Positions 9,135 through 17,151 of a stretch of DNA of 64,000 bases are shown one piece after another. The position numbers were made by a program, and so were the translations under genes. Position 1 is the first letter of the stretch; every line of letters starts with the position of its first letter. Below the pieces are notes generated by a model. That model had not been told where the DNA came from and ran no database searches. It saw only the letters and a list, made by a program, of their open reading frames with translations. Location: NCBI GenBank assembly GCA_029262695.1, contig JAJCYV010000004.1:66807-130806 (forward strand). Direction: 5' to 3'. Source of the DNA: Chloroflexota bacterium (GTDB taxonomy: Bacteria; Chloroflexota; Dehalococcoidia; SM23-28-2; RBG-16-64-32).

Positions 9135-9926
9135 CTAGCGGGTGCTCCGGACGGATTCGTGCCAGAACAGCAGGCGGCGCTCCAGCAGCGAAAGGGCGAT
9201 GTTGATGGCGACGCCGATCAGCGCCAGCACGGCGATCGCGGAGAACAGCTCCGGCGTACGCAGGTTCTGCGCCGCCGAGTAGACGACGTAGCCGAGTCCG
9301 CGATTGCCGGTAAACCACTCCGCGATGACGGCGCCGACGAGCGCCAGCGGGTAAGTGATGCGCAGCGCGCTGATCACATATGGCAGTGAGCTTGGGGCGC
9401 GTAATTTCCAGAAGATGCTCCACGGCGAGGCCCGCAGCGAGCGCATGAACTCAAGCGCTCCGGGATCCACGTCGCGGAATCCGGTGAGCGCGTTCACGAG
9501 CATCGGGAAGAAGCAGAGCAGGGCGGCGAGGAAGATCTTGGGCGTCGTGCCGAACCCGAAGATCACGATTAGCACCGGCCCGATCGCAACCAGCGGCGTC
9601 ACCTTCATCGCGATCGCCAGCGGCAAGAGCCCGCGCTCGACGGGCCGCGAATGTGCCATCACGATCGCCAGCGCGACCGCCACAGTGGTGCCGAAGATCA
9701 GGCCGAGCGTCGCCTCGTAGAGCGTCCACCAGCCTTGCTCCCAGAAGTAGCCGGGATCGTCGACGAAGCGCTCCCAGACGTCGGACGGCGCCGGGACCAC
9801 CAGTATCGAGACGTCGCGCCAGGAGACGTAGGCCTCCCAGGCTCCGATCACGACGGCGAAAGCGATCGCCGGCGGCAGCCCGTACGTCACGAGGCCTCGC
9901 ACGATCCCGCGCAAGCGCCCGTTCAC
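9135..9926 (-). CDS. ABC importer permease (SsuC/TauC/ThiX type)
   Basis: This 263-residue inner-membrane permease has about six helices and the EAA-loop region of BPD_transp_1 proteins (around GALEFMRSLRASPWSIFWKL). It should form the dimeric channel that works with the ATPase encoded just upstream, whose stop overlaps this start by 4 nt (ATGA), and with the lipoprotein encoded downstream. The substrate class is that of NMT1-type importers and is not resolved. Confidence 0.9.
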   Translation of the reverse strand: MNGRLRGIVRGLVTYGLPPAIAFAVVIGAWEAYVSWRDVSILVVPAPSDVWERFVDDPGYFWEQGWWTLYEATLGLIFGTTVAVALAIVMAHSRPVERGLLPLAIAMKVTPLVAIGPVLIVIFGFGTTPKIFLAALLCFFPMLVNALTGFRDVDPGALEFMRSLRASPWSIFWKLRAPSSLPYVISALRITYPLALVGAVIAEWFTGNRGLGYVVYSAAQNLRTPELFSAIAVLALIGVAINIALSLLERRLLFWHESVRSTR

Positions 9927-10711
9927 GCCACCGCTCCGACGAGCAGGCTGCGCAGGTGGTCCGCGTAGTCCAGGAACGGCGCGCTGCGTTCGATCTCCTG
10001 CGTGCGCGGTCGCGGCAGCTCAACCGCGACGTCCGCGACGATGCGCCCGGGCCTGCCGTTGATCACGACGATCCGGTCGGACATCACGATCGCCTCTGTG
10101 ATCGAATGCGTGACGAAGAGTACCGTCTTGCGTGTCGCCGCCTCTGCCTGGGAGGCCCAGATGCGCAGCAGCTCGTATCGCATCGCCGTACGCGTGATCT
10201 CGTCCAGCGCGCCGAACGGCTCGTCCATCAGGAGCAGCGCCGGGTCGACGGCCAGCGCCCGGGCGATCGCCACGCGCTGCCGCATGCCGCCGGAGAGCTG
10301 ATGAGGGTAGTAGTCGCGGAACTCGCCAAGGCCGACGAGGTCGAGCAGCGACTCGACATCCGTGCCGCGCCGTCGCGCACCGTCGATCTCCAGCGGCAGG
10401 CGGACGTTCGCGGCGACCGTCCGCCATGGCAGCAGCGCCGGCTCCTGAAAGACGATGCCGATGTCGTGGCGCCGTTGGGCCGCGCGCGGCCGCGCGCCGT
10501 CAATTCTCACCTCACCCGCCGAAGGCTCCAGCAGCCCGCCGACGATCCGTAGCAGAGTCGATTTGCCACAGCCGCTCGGGCCGATGATCGACGTGAACTG
10601 CCCGCGCGGCATGCCGGTCGAGACGTCATCGAAGACGCGCAGGGGCTCGCGGCCGTCCGCAAAGACGTGGGACAGCCCGTGAAGCCGGACGTGCTGGGTT
10701 TCGTTGGCCAT
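9923..10711 (-). CDS. ABC importer ATP-binding protein (SsuB/TauB type)
   Basis: This 262-residue cytoplasmic ATPase energises the NMT1-type importer. The Walker A motif GPSGCGKS is at 44-51. The Q-loop reads GIVFQEP (about 85-91), the signature LSGGMRQR (about 139), Walker B LLLMDEP (about 159) and the H-loop THS (about 203). It is the first gene of the three-gene operon. Between its ATG and the divergent gene at 10901 lies a strongly base-paired stretch (10741-10799). Confidence 0.93.
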   Translation of the reverse strand: MANETQHVRLHGLSHVFADGREPLRVFDDVSTGMPRGQFTSIIGPSGCGKSTLLRIVGGLLEPSAGEVRIDGARPRAAQRRHDIGIVFQEPALLPWRTVAANVRLPLEIDGARRRGTDVESLLDLVGLGEFRDYYPHQLSGGMRQRVAIARALAVDPALLLMDEPFGALDEITRTAMRYELLRIWASQAEAATRKTVLFVTHSITEAIVMSDRIVVINGRPGRIVADVAVELPRPRTQEIERSAPFLDYADHLRSLLVGAVA

Positions 10712-10740
10712 GCCGAAGCAACCTCTTACGGTTATCCGCT

Positions 10741-10799
10741 GCGGGGGTGCGATGCCAGAAGCATGGCCAAGGGCTCGTCAGGCCGGAGGCGCACCCCGC
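10741..10799. other. Strong hairpin / possible structured leader upstream of the ABC operon
   Basis: GCGGGGGTGCG (10741-10751) can pair with CGCACCCCGC (10790-10799) with one bulged base, closing a 38-nt inner part. Within that part, GCCA/TGGC (10754-10767) or GGCC/GGCC (10765-10784) can pair. It would lie in the 5' leader of the ABC importer mRNA on the reverse strand. I could not match it to a known riboswitch class. Confidence 0.4.
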
Positions 10800-10885
10800 G
10801 CCACAATCTCCGGCGAGCCGATCACGATTGTAGGCGCGCGCCGCACCCGTGTGCAAACCGGCGTGGCGGCCCGGGTTCGCGGTTG

Positions 10886-10891
10886 TATACT
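10886..10891 (+). promoter_or_regulatory. -10 hexamer TATACT for the LLM oxidoreductase gene
   Basis: TATACT ends 9 nt before the ATG at 10901. No ribosome-binding site fits in the gap, so a leaderless transcript is likely. It also fixes the start codon, although the frame is open further upstream. Confidence 0.55.
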
Positions 10892-10900
10892 GGCGCCACT

Positions 10901-11956
10901 ATGAAGTTTGGTACCTTCCACCTCTTCCAGAAGCCGCAGGGCTGGTCCGACAGCGATGTCTTCGCCGCCGAGCTGGAGCAGATCGAGGCGGCGGAAGCGC
11001 TTGGCTTCGACGGTGTATGGCTGGCGGAGCACCACTTCCAGTGGTACGGCATCGGCACCGATCTCATGCAGATCGGCGCCTGGGTGGCGGCGCGAACGGA
11101 ACGCGTGCGCATCGGCACCGCGATCGTCACGCTGCCCTTCCATAACCCCCTGCGCCTCGCCGAGCAGGCCGCGACGCTCGACATCATTAGCGGCGGCCGG
11201 CTGGACTTCGGCGTCGGCCGCGGATATCAGGCGACCGAGTTCGCCGGCTTCGGCGTGGCGATGGACGAGAGCCGCGCGCGCTTCAACGAGTGCATCGACG
11301 TCCTTCTCCGCGCCTGGACCGAAGAGTCGTTCTCCTACGACGGCCAGTTCACGCGGGTGCAGGACGTCAGCGTCCTCCCGAAGCCGGTGCAGGAGCCCCA
11401 CCCGCCAATCTACATCGCCAGCTGGATGACGCCGGAGACGATCCGCTACGCCGCCGAGCGCGGCTATCCGATCATCTCACCGGCCGGTCTCGCGGCGGAC
11501 CAGATCAAGACGAACTACCAGCTCTATCGCGAATCGCTGGAGCTGGCCGGTCGCGCGGGAGACGCTGACTTGCCGGCGCTGGTGCACGTCTACGTTGACG
11601 ATAGCGACGAGCGCGCGAAGGAGATCGGAGTCGACCACTCGGGGCGCTACGGGGCTTCGCTGAATACGCTCGGCTCGCCCTCCGCCAGGGGCGGTGAACT
11701 GCCAGCCGGCTACGGCACGTACGAAGGCTTCGAGAAGGGCACGCACATGCGTGAGACACGCCAGGAATTGATGCTGTTCGGCTCGCCGGACACCGTCGCG
11801 CGCCGAATCGAGTGGCTGCGCGATGAGCTGGGCGTAAACTACGTCCTCTGCTGGATGAACATGGGCGGTCTCGAGCCGGAACGAGTGCAGCACTCCATGG
11901 GGCTCTTCGCCCGCGAAGTGATGCCGCGCTTTCGCACGGTCGGATCAACCCTGTAA
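10901..11956 (+). CDS. LLM-class (luciferase-like) flavin-dependent oxidoreductase
   Basis: This is a 351-residue TIM-barrel monooxygenase or oxidoreductase of the bacterial-luciferase superfamily. The N-terminus MKFGTFHLFQ, the segment LGFDGVWLAEHHF (about 33-45) and GRLDFGVGRGYQ (about 98-109) are typical of luciferase-like proteins. The WLAEHHF form resembles FMN-type members more than F420-type ones (inference). It is a monocistronic gene, because an intrinsic terminator follows at 11969-12004. The substrate is unknown. Confidence 0.88.
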   Translation: MKFGTFHLFQKPQGWSDSDVFAAELEQIEAAEALGFDGVWLAEHHFQWYGIGTDLMQIGAWVAARTERVRIGTAIVTLPFHNPLRLAEQAATLDIISGGRLDFGVGRGYQATEFAGFGVAMDESRARFNECIDVLLRAWTEESFSYDGQFTRVQDVSVLPKPVQEPHPPIYIASWMTPETIRYAAERGYPIISPAGLAADQIKTNYQLYRESLELAGRAGDADLPALVHVYVDDSDERAKEIGVDHSGRYGASLNTLGSPSARGGELPAGYGTYEGFEKGTHMRETRQELMLFGSPDTVARRIEWLRDELGVNYVLCWMNMGGLEPERVQHSMGLFAREVMPRFRTVGSTL

Positions 11957-11968
11957 ACTAACCGGGCG

Positions 11969-12004
11969 GGGCAGCGACTGCTTGGGCGCCTGCCCTCTTT
12001 TTTT
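11969..12004 (+). terminator. Intrinsic terminator after the LLM gene
   Basis: GGGCAG (11969-11974) pairs with CTGCCC (11990-11995), extended inward by two pairs past a bulged C. It is followed by TCTTTTTTT. It separates the LLM gene from npdG. Confidence 0.8.
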
Positions 12005-12022
12005 GACACCGGAGGAATCTGA

Positions 12023-12676
12023 ATGGCAAGACTCGCGTTTATCGGCGGGACGGGCCCGGAAGGAACGGGGCTGGCGACGCGTTTCGCCAAGTCCGGACAC
12101 GCCATCTACATCGGCTCGCGCAGCGAGGAACGGGCTGCCGAGACCGTGGCCAAGATCCACGAAGCCGTTCCCGGCGCCGACCTTTACGGCGGCCCCAACT
12201 GGGACGGTGCGCTCAAGGCCGACTTCGTCTTCGTCACCGTGCCCGCATCGGCCCACGCTGAACTCCTGACAGAGCTCGCAGAGGCGATCGAAGACAAGAT
12301 CGTCGTCGATACCGTCGTGCCGATGAGCTTCGAGGGTGACGATGGCCCGGTCGCGGCGATGCCCGAGGCCGGATCGGCCGCCGAGGAGGCGGCATCGCTG
12401 CTCCCTGACGCTAAAGTGATCAGCGCCTTCCATCACCTCGACGCCGGGCAGTTGCAGCGGGTCGACCGGCCGATGCAGGGCGACGTCATCGTGTGCGGTG
12501 ACGACGAGCCGGGAAAGAAGAAAGTGATGTCCCTCGTCGAGGAGATCAACTACGTCCGCTCCCTGGACGGCGGCCAGCTCAGGAACTCGCGCTACTCCGA
12601 GCAGCTGACCGTGCTCCTCGTGCACATCAACAAGATCTACAAGGCCCACACCGGCATCCGGGTCACTGGCGTCTAG
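12023..12676 (+). CDS. npdG: F420H2:NADP oxidoreductase (NPDP-dependent F420 reductase)
   Basis: This 217-residue enzyme transfers hydride between NADPH and coenzyme F420 in the cytoplasm. The N-terminal nucleotide-binding loop GGTGPEGTGLATRFAKSGH (about 8-26) and the SRSEERA segment that follows (about 33-39) are typical of the NpdG family. A ribosome-binding site GGAGG (12010-12014) precedes the ATG. It is followed 13 nt later by cofE, so F420 synthesis and F420 reduction are linked. F420 users in the window include the enzymes at 14783 and 41526. Confidence 0.9.
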   Translation: MARLAFIGGTGPEGTGLATRFAKSGHAIYIGSRSEERAAETVAKIHEAVPGADLYGGPNWDGALKADFVFVTVPASAHAELLTELAEAIEDKIVVDTVVPMSFEGDDGPVAAMPEAGSAAEEAASLLPDAKVISAFHHLDAGQLQRVDRPMQGDVIVCGDDEPGKKKVMSLVEEINYVRSLDGGQLRNSRYSEQLTVLLVHINKIYKAHTGIRVTGV

Positions 12677-12689
12677 CAGCGGTCCGACG

Positions 12690-13445
12690 ATGGGCGGCCC
12701 CGAAATCCGTCTGATCCCCCTGACCGGCCTGCCTGAGGTGCGCGAGGGTGACGACGTGGCAGCCCAGATCATCGCGGCGGCGAAGGCGGGCCCCGGCGTC
12801 GAGCCCGGCGACGTCTTGGTCGTCACGCAGAAGATCGTCTCCAAGGCAGAGGGCCGCGTCGTCTCGCTGGATGACGTCACGCCGTCCGAGGAGGCCGAGC
12901 GCCTGGCCGCCGAAACGGAGAAGGACCCGCGGCTCGTTGATCTGATCCTGAGCGAGAGTGTCCGCATCGTGCGCCAGCGCGGCCCCGTGCTGATCACCGA
13001 GACGAAGCACGGCTTCGTCTGCGCCAACGCTGGCATCGATTCCTCCAACGTCGGCCCGGAGGGCGCCGTCTGCCTCCTGCCGGAAGACCCCGACGCTTCT
13101 TGCCGCCGCATCCGCGACGCCATCGGCAAGGCCACCGGCGCCGAAGTCGCCGTGATCATGAGCGACACGTTCGGCCGGCCGTGGCGCGAGGGGCACACGA
13201 ACGTCGCGATCGGCATCGCCGGCATGGCCCCCTTCGTGGACTACGTCGGCGAGAAGGACTCCTTCGGCTACGAGCTGCGGGTGAGCACGCTCTGCGTCGC
13301 CGACGAGCTGGCCGCGGCGGCAGAACTCGTCCAGAACAAGGTCGACGGCGTCCCCGTCACAATCGTCCGCGGCTACGACTACCCGCGCGGTGAAGGCTCA
13401 TCGCGAGACCTCATCCGCGCCCGCGAGATGGACCTCTTCCGCTAG
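12690..13445 (+). CDS. cofE: Coenzyme F420-0:L-glutamate ligase
   Basis: CofE adds gamma-linked glutamate residues to F420-0 with GTP hydrolysis, the last stage of F420 synthesis. The 251 residues cover the whole CofE domain: LPEVREGDD, GDVLVVTQKIVSKAEGR (about 37-53), ITETKHGFVCANAGID, the DTFGRPWREG segment (about 155-164) and a C-terminal RGYDYPRGEGSS. Mycobacterial FbiB carries an extra nitroreductase-like domain; this protein does not. It lies 13 nt after npdG. It is convergent with the CoA-transferase operon. Confidence 0.93.
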   Translation: MGGPEIRLIPLTGLPEVREGDDVAAQIIAAAKAGPGVEPGDVLVVTQKIVSKAEGRVVSLDDVTPSEEAERLAAETEKDPRLVDLILSESVRIVRQRGPVLITETKHGFVCANAGIDSSNVGPEGAVCLLPEDPDASCRRIRDAIGKATGAEVAVIMSDTFGRPWREGHTNVAIGIAGMAPFVDYVGEKDSFGYELRVSTLCVADELAAAAELVQNKVDGVPVTIVRGYDYPRGEGSSRDLIRAREMDLFR

Positions 13446-13503
13446 CGCCAGCGCTCCCTCAGGGCGAACGGGACGCAGCCACCTCGCACCTAACACCTCG
13501 CCC

Positions 13504-14391
13504 CTACCAGCTGCTGGGCGTCTCCTTCTCCTTCGCCTCAGCCTCCGCAGGCTCCTCCTCGACGCGCTGGTACGTCCCGTCGTCCAGGCGCACGATCGGC
13601 TTGCCGACGTCGGTGATCTGGCCGCGCTGGTCCAGCTCCGTGCGCAGCACCGCCAGCTCTTCCTCCGTTGGCGTCTCCAGCGTGTCGATCTCCTTCGCCA
13701 TCTTCGGCTCGAACGACATCTCCGCCAGCACCTGGTCCACCGTCACGAACGGCGAGACGCCGGCCAGGCGCATATAGCGGTCCTCGTAGTCGAACAGCGC
13801 CCACGGCGTCACCACGCGCCAGGGGTCGGTGCCGCGGGGCAGGCCGGCGCGCTCGCGGGCGCCCTCCGTACCGTCGAGATAGCCGGGCGAGGAGATGAAG
13901 TCTACGCGCGGGACGAACTTGCGCTTCTGCTGGTCGGTCATCAGCACCGTCTTCCAGCACATCGACGCGATCGAATCGGCGCCGCCCGGCCCGCCGAAGC
14001 GCCGGTGCTCGCCCTTGTAGTCGCCCGTCGCCGTCGAGTTGATGTTGCCGTAAGGGTCGACCTGCAGCGTGTTCAGGATGCCGACGTCCATGAGCCCGAT
14101 CTGCGCCTGGAAGCCGACGCTGTTCATCGTCCCCCATTGCAGCGCCCGGTAAGACGCCCGCGAGCTGACCATCGTCATCAGCGGGTCCAGCGGCAGCATC
14201 GGCTCCGGGTTGACGACGCCGTCCTCGGTGACGTACACGGCTTCCGGCGCGTACATCTTCTTGGCGAGCAGGATCGCCGCCATCGGCGAGCCGCCCCCGG
14301 CCACCCAGTACGTCCGCGCGTCCTCAATCATCCGCGCGACGAGGCAGATCTGGTGCTCTCGTTCGTTGAAGTACGTTGCTGGTGTTCCCAT
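13504..14391 (-). CDS. CoA-transferase beta subunit (IpdB-like)
   Basis: This 295-residue protein is of the class I CoA-transferase family, beta-subunit type, as in IpdB or glutaconate CoA-transferase B. Visible segments are VAGGGSPMAAILLAKK, VTEDGVVNPEP (about 57-67) and GGPGGADSIASMC. In IpdAB-like enzymes the usual catalytic Glu is often absent, and they act on ring-opened steroid-type acyl-CoAs; that role is only inferred here. GCGGAGGA provides a ribosome-binding site before ATG 14391. The alpha subunit lies three genes upstream in the same operon, an unusual separation. The C-terminal 40 residues are charged and probably disordered. Confidence 0.82.
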   Translation of the reverse strand: MGTPATYFNEREHQICLVARMIEDARTYWVAGGGSPMAAILLAKKMYAPEAVYVTEDGVVNPEPMLPLDPLMTMVSSRASYRALQWGTMNSVGFQAQIGLMDVGILNTLQVDPYGNINSTATGDYKGEHRRFGGPGGADSIASMCWKTVLMTDQQKRKFVPRVDFISSPGYLDGTEGARERAGLPRGTDPWRVVTPWALFDYEDRYMRLAGVSPFVTVDQVLAEMSFEPKMAKEIDTLETPTEEELAVLRTELDQRGQITDVGKPIVRLDDGTYQRVEEEPAEAEAKEKETPSSW

Positions 14392-14418
14392 GGTCGTCCT
14401 CCGCTATCGCAGACTATC

Positions 14419-14649
14419 CTACAGTTGATTCGCCCCATAGATCGCCAGAACCGGCCACGCAATAGAGGCGCCGATGACGGCGGTGGCAAGCAGCGCATAG
14501 ACCCACGCCACGAGCGCGCTGTCGATGCTCGCGACGCGCCGGAACGTCAGCCAGAGAAAGGCAGCGGCCGGCGCCAGCACCAGGGCCAGCACAATCGCCG
14601 CGGGCACCACGAGCGGCGCCGACAGGACGAGCAGGACTTTGTTCAACAT
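14419..14649 (-). CDS. Small two-helix membrane protein, unknown
   Basis: This 76-residue hydrophobic protein has two predicted membrane helices (about residues 4-33 and 43-70) joined by a short loop RRVASID. It resembles no family I know. Its ATG overlaps the end of the truncated CoA-transferase fragment (14643-14741), so it could be translated by coupling. It sits between the Ddn-like gene and the CoA-transferase beta gene, 27 nt before the latter. It is plausible as a gene because of its hydrophobic pattern and tight packing, but coding is not proven. Confidence 0.5.
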   Translation of the reverse strand: MLNKVLLVLSAPLVVPAAIVLALVLAPAAAFLWLTFRRVASIDSALVAWVYALLATAVIGASIAWPVLAIYGANQL

Positions 14650-14741
14650 CGGCCGGTCACGCCGTCCATCCTGGCCCTCATCTGCGCGACGAGGCAGATC
14701 CAGTACTCGCTTTCGTCGAAATACGTCGCTGGCGTTGGCAT
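14643..14741 (-). pseudogene. Truncated duplicate of the CoA-transferase beta-subunit 5' end
   Basis: The reverse strand from ATG 14741 reads 32 codons. The first 21 align with the start of the beta subunit at 14391: both have the pattern M-x-TPATYF-x-E and then ICLVA-x-M. After that the similarity ends and TGA follows at 14645-14643. It has its own ribosome-binding site (CAGGAG). I read it as the remnant of an ancestral or duplicated beta gene directly downstream of the Ddn-like gene. An in-frame ATG also exists at 14780. Confidence 0.7.
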
Positions 14742-14782
14742 GACGGGCTCCTGGCGCGCGCTTCGGCTTCGATGACTCATGT

Positions 14783-15262
14783 TCAGGCCTCCACCGACCG
14801 GTTCAGTTGGATGATCACGGGGACGCCTGCGTCAAACCACTCCTGATGGGCCTTCCTGACGTTGTCGCGCGTCGGGAATCCCCACTCGTACACAGCATAA
14901 TCCACATAGTCGTGCGAAACGGTGCTGCTCATGTATATGTCGTTTGCCAGCTCAGTCTCGGACGCGTCGGTTGCCTCGTGAGCAACTCCCCGATGGGTGC
15001 CATCGTGGACCTTTAGCGTCACTTCTTGGTCCGCACGGACGTTCCGTAGCCACTGCGCCCGTTCGCCCATCATCGCTACTGCGACGACGATGTCGCCTCG
15101 GCGAATCGCCCGAATCGACTGCCGCCGGGGCAGACCTGTCTTCCGCCCGGTCGTCGTGAGGATGGCAAACCCCTCCGGCGGCGCAAACAGGCTCCACGTC
15201 GGCCGGGTGAAGACGTTGCCGAGGCGAGCGTAGAAGCGTGAGCCGGCGAAGGGGTTGGGCAT
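14783..15262 (-). CDS. F420-dependent nitroreductase-family protein (Ddn-like)
   Basis: This 159-residue split-beta-barrel protein is of the deazaflavin (F420)-dependent nitroreductase family, whose best-known member is mycobacterial Ddn. The TTTGRKTGLPRRQSI segment (about 36-50) is the family hallmark near the F420 phosphate site. The WLRNVRADQEVTL block (about 72-84) is also conserved. It starts 1 nt after the CoA-transferase alpha stop, so it belongs to that operon. It probably reduces a quinone or enone-type substrate using F420H2 regenerated by NpdG (inference). Confidence 0.85.
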   Translation of the reverse strand: MPNPFAGSRFYARLGNVFTRPTWSLFAPPEGFAILTTTGRKTGLPRRQSIRAIRRGDIVVAVAMMGERAQWLRNVRADQEVTLKVHDGTHRGVAHEATDASETELANDIYMSSTVSHDYVDYAVYEWGFPTRDNVRKAHQEWFDAGVPVIIQLNRSVEA

Positions 15263-15263
15263 C

Positions 15264-16244
15264 CTAGACCGAATAGCCTTCCTTGATCGTCGCGCGGCCC
15301 GTGATCTCGCGGATGCGCTGGTAGCCGACGAGCTTGTCCATCATCTCCGTGTGGCTGGCGACTCCGTGGACGTACTTGTCCAGGTACTGCGGGATCCAGC
15401 CGCGCATCGTCGCGCCGACGACCTCGATCACGTGGCCCATGTCGCTGGCGTAGCGGCCCTGCATCTCGCCCGGGTAGGCCCCGAACGGCGTGTGCACCAC
15501 CGCGTCCACCGCGTAGTAGGGGATCGACGTCCGCGCCGGGTCGCGCTGGATCTCCTCCGTGTCCACGATCTCCTCGGTCGAGATCACCACCTTCTTCGAG
15601 GCGTAGGCCGACTCGACGTGCGAGATGCCCGTGCCGAAGATGCGGGCGTTGCCGTAGACGTCGGCCTGGTGCGCGTGGATCAGCGCCACGTCCGGGTTGA
15701 GCGCGGGCACCAGGATGATCGGCTGGCCAGTGTACGGGTCCTCGATCAGCTTCGCGCCGGAGTACTCGAAGCCGTCGGTGCCGCCGAACGAGCGGACGGG
15801 GATGAACGGCAGGCCCATCGCCCCGGCCATGATCCTGTTCGACATAACTACATTCGAGTACTCGTACGCCTTCACCCGGCCTTCGCGGATCGCCTCTTCG
15901 ACGACGGGGCCGAAGAGAAAGAAGCCGACGTCCAGCTTCGACACGCAGCCCGCGCCGACCAGCAGCGCCGCCGCGACCCACGTGAACTTCGCGCCCAGCC
16001 AGAGGTCCTCCTTCTTCTGCCGGATCACCTCGCGGATGAGGGCAGAGGGGCCGCGCTGCAGGTAGTTGCACTCGTAGACGAGGTAGTCGCCGTTCGCAAC
16101 GAACTTCCCGACCGCCTCCTTCTCCGACATCAGCTTCGAGACCATCGCCCGCTGCTTGTTGACGCGGACGTACTCCCGGTAGCCGTCCGGGTCGACCTTC
16201 AGGTACTCGCCCTTGCCCTCGGCAAGGACGTTCAGTTGGGTCAT
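15264..16244 (-). CDS. CoA-transferase alpha subunit (IpdA-like)
   Basis: This 326-residue class I CoA-transferase alpha subunit should pair with the beta subunit encoded at 13504-14391. Conserved parts are the VGAGCVSKLDVGF segment and the NPDVALIHAHQADVYGNARI block of CoA_trans proteins. It is encoded 31 nt after the PhzF-like gene and 1 nt before the Ddn-like gene. A glutaconate- or IpdA-type enzyme acting on dicarboxylic or steroid-derived acyl-CoAs is the likely role. A good ribosome-binding site (GGAAGGTGG) precedes ATG 16244. Confidence 0.83.
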   Translation of the reverse strand: MTQLNVLAEGKGEYLKVDPDGYREYVRVNKQRAMVSKLMSEKEAVGKFVANGDYLVYECNYLQRGPSALIREVIRQKKEDLWLGAKFTWVAAALLVGAGCVSKLDVGFFLFGPVVEEAIREGRVKAYEYSNVVMSNRIMAGAMGLPFIPVRSFGGTDGFEYSGAKLIEDPYTGQPIILVPALNPDVALIHAHQADVYGNARIFGTGISHVESAYASKKVVISTEEIVDTEEIQRDPARTSIPYYAVDAVVHTPFGAYPGEMQGRYASDMGHVIEVVGATMRGWIPQYLDKYVHGVASHTEMMDKLVGYQRIREITGRATIKEGYSV

Positions 16245-16275
16245 CTCGTTCCACCTTCCGGAATCCCGGGCGTCC

Positions 16276-17151
16276 TCACAGCCGGATCTCTCCTTCCACC
16301 ACCGTCACTGCCTGGCCGCCGATCTCCACCCGGTCGTCCTCGCGGACGTGGACGTAGACGCGGCCGTCTCGGCCCATCTCCAGGCCCTGGCTGGCCCTGT
16401 ACGAGCGGCCGGTGCGCTCCAGCAGGCCGTAGCGCGCAAGGTACGCGGGCAGCGCGGCGTTGGCGCTGCCGGTCACCGGGTCCTCCGGCACGCCGAAGAG
16501 CGGGGCGAAACAGCGGATGCGCACCATCGGGTCATCACCGGTCAGCGCGAAGACAGCGAACCCCGTGAGCCCGAAGTCATCGCTCAGCCTGGAGAGAGCC
16601 GCCATGTCCGGCTTCATCGCACCGATCATCGCCGCCTCCGGCACCTGGACGAACGTCCACGTCGGGCCGTTGCTGACGGACGCCGGCGGTGGGTCACTGC
16701 CGACCTCCACGCCCAGCGCCTCCGAGATGACGTCCACCGACGTGGCGAACTCGTGGACGAGCTTCGCTTCCGGCGTCTCCGCGAAGATCAGCCGCGAATC
16801 GTCCTCACCCTCGGCGCGGATCGCCAGGACGCCGGCGCCGCACTCCTGCCGCAGGACGCCGGGGTCGAGGCGCGCGCCCCCGTGCTCGAGGTAGGCGTGG
16901 GCGGAGCCGACCGTCGGGTGGCCGGCGAACGGCAGCTCGCTCTGCGGCGTGAAGATGCGCAGCAGGTAGTCCGCGCCGCTGTTGGGCGTCGGCTCGCAGA
17001 TGAACGTCGTCTCGGAGAGGTTCGTCCAGTTGGCGACTCGCTGCATCTCTTCGTCCGAGAGGTCGTCGGCGTCGATCACAACGGCGACCGGGTTGCCGCG
17101 CAGCCCGACACCGGTGAACACGTCCACTTGCTTGAAAGCGTAAGAGCGCAT
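16276..17151 (-). CDS. PhzF-family isomerase/epimerase
   Basis: This 291-residue protein has the two-lobed PhzF/diaminopimelate-epimerase fold. Conserved elements are TGVGLRGNPVAVV at the N-terminus, NLSETTF (about 44-50) with the catalytic Glu, LPFAGHPTVGSAH (about 73-85), and the GSANAALPAYL segment in the second lobe. PhzF proteins isomerise small hydroxy or enol acids; the substrate here is unknown. Its start overlaps the stop of the grpB-like gene (ATGA), so the two are translationally coupled. Confidence 0.9.
   Translation of the reverse strand: MRSYAFKQVDVFTGVGLRGNPVAVVIDADDLSDEEMQRVANWTNLSETTFICEPTPNSGADYLLRIFTPQSELPFAGHPTVGSAHAYLEHGGARLDPGVLRQECGAGVLAIRAEGEDDSRLIFAETPEAKLVHEFATSVDVISEALGVEVGSDPPPASVSNGPTWTFVQVPEAAMIGAMKPDMAALSRLSDDFGLTGFAVFALTGDDPMVRIRCFAPLFGVPEDPVTGSANAALPAYLARYGLLERTGRSYRASQGLEMGRDGRVYVHVREDDRVEIGGQAVTVVEGEIRL

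Noticed and set aside
7304-9205. 633-codon + strand frame opposite the metalloprotease and binding-protein genes
   Set aside because: The product is Arg/Val-rich without motifs, while the reverse-strand genes have HExxH, lipobox and NMT1-type sequence.
10741-10799. TPP riboswitch upstream of the ABC operon
   Set aside because: Only the CGGGGTGC and CTGA pieces resemble it; the conserved pyrophosphate-binding half is missing and the element is too short.
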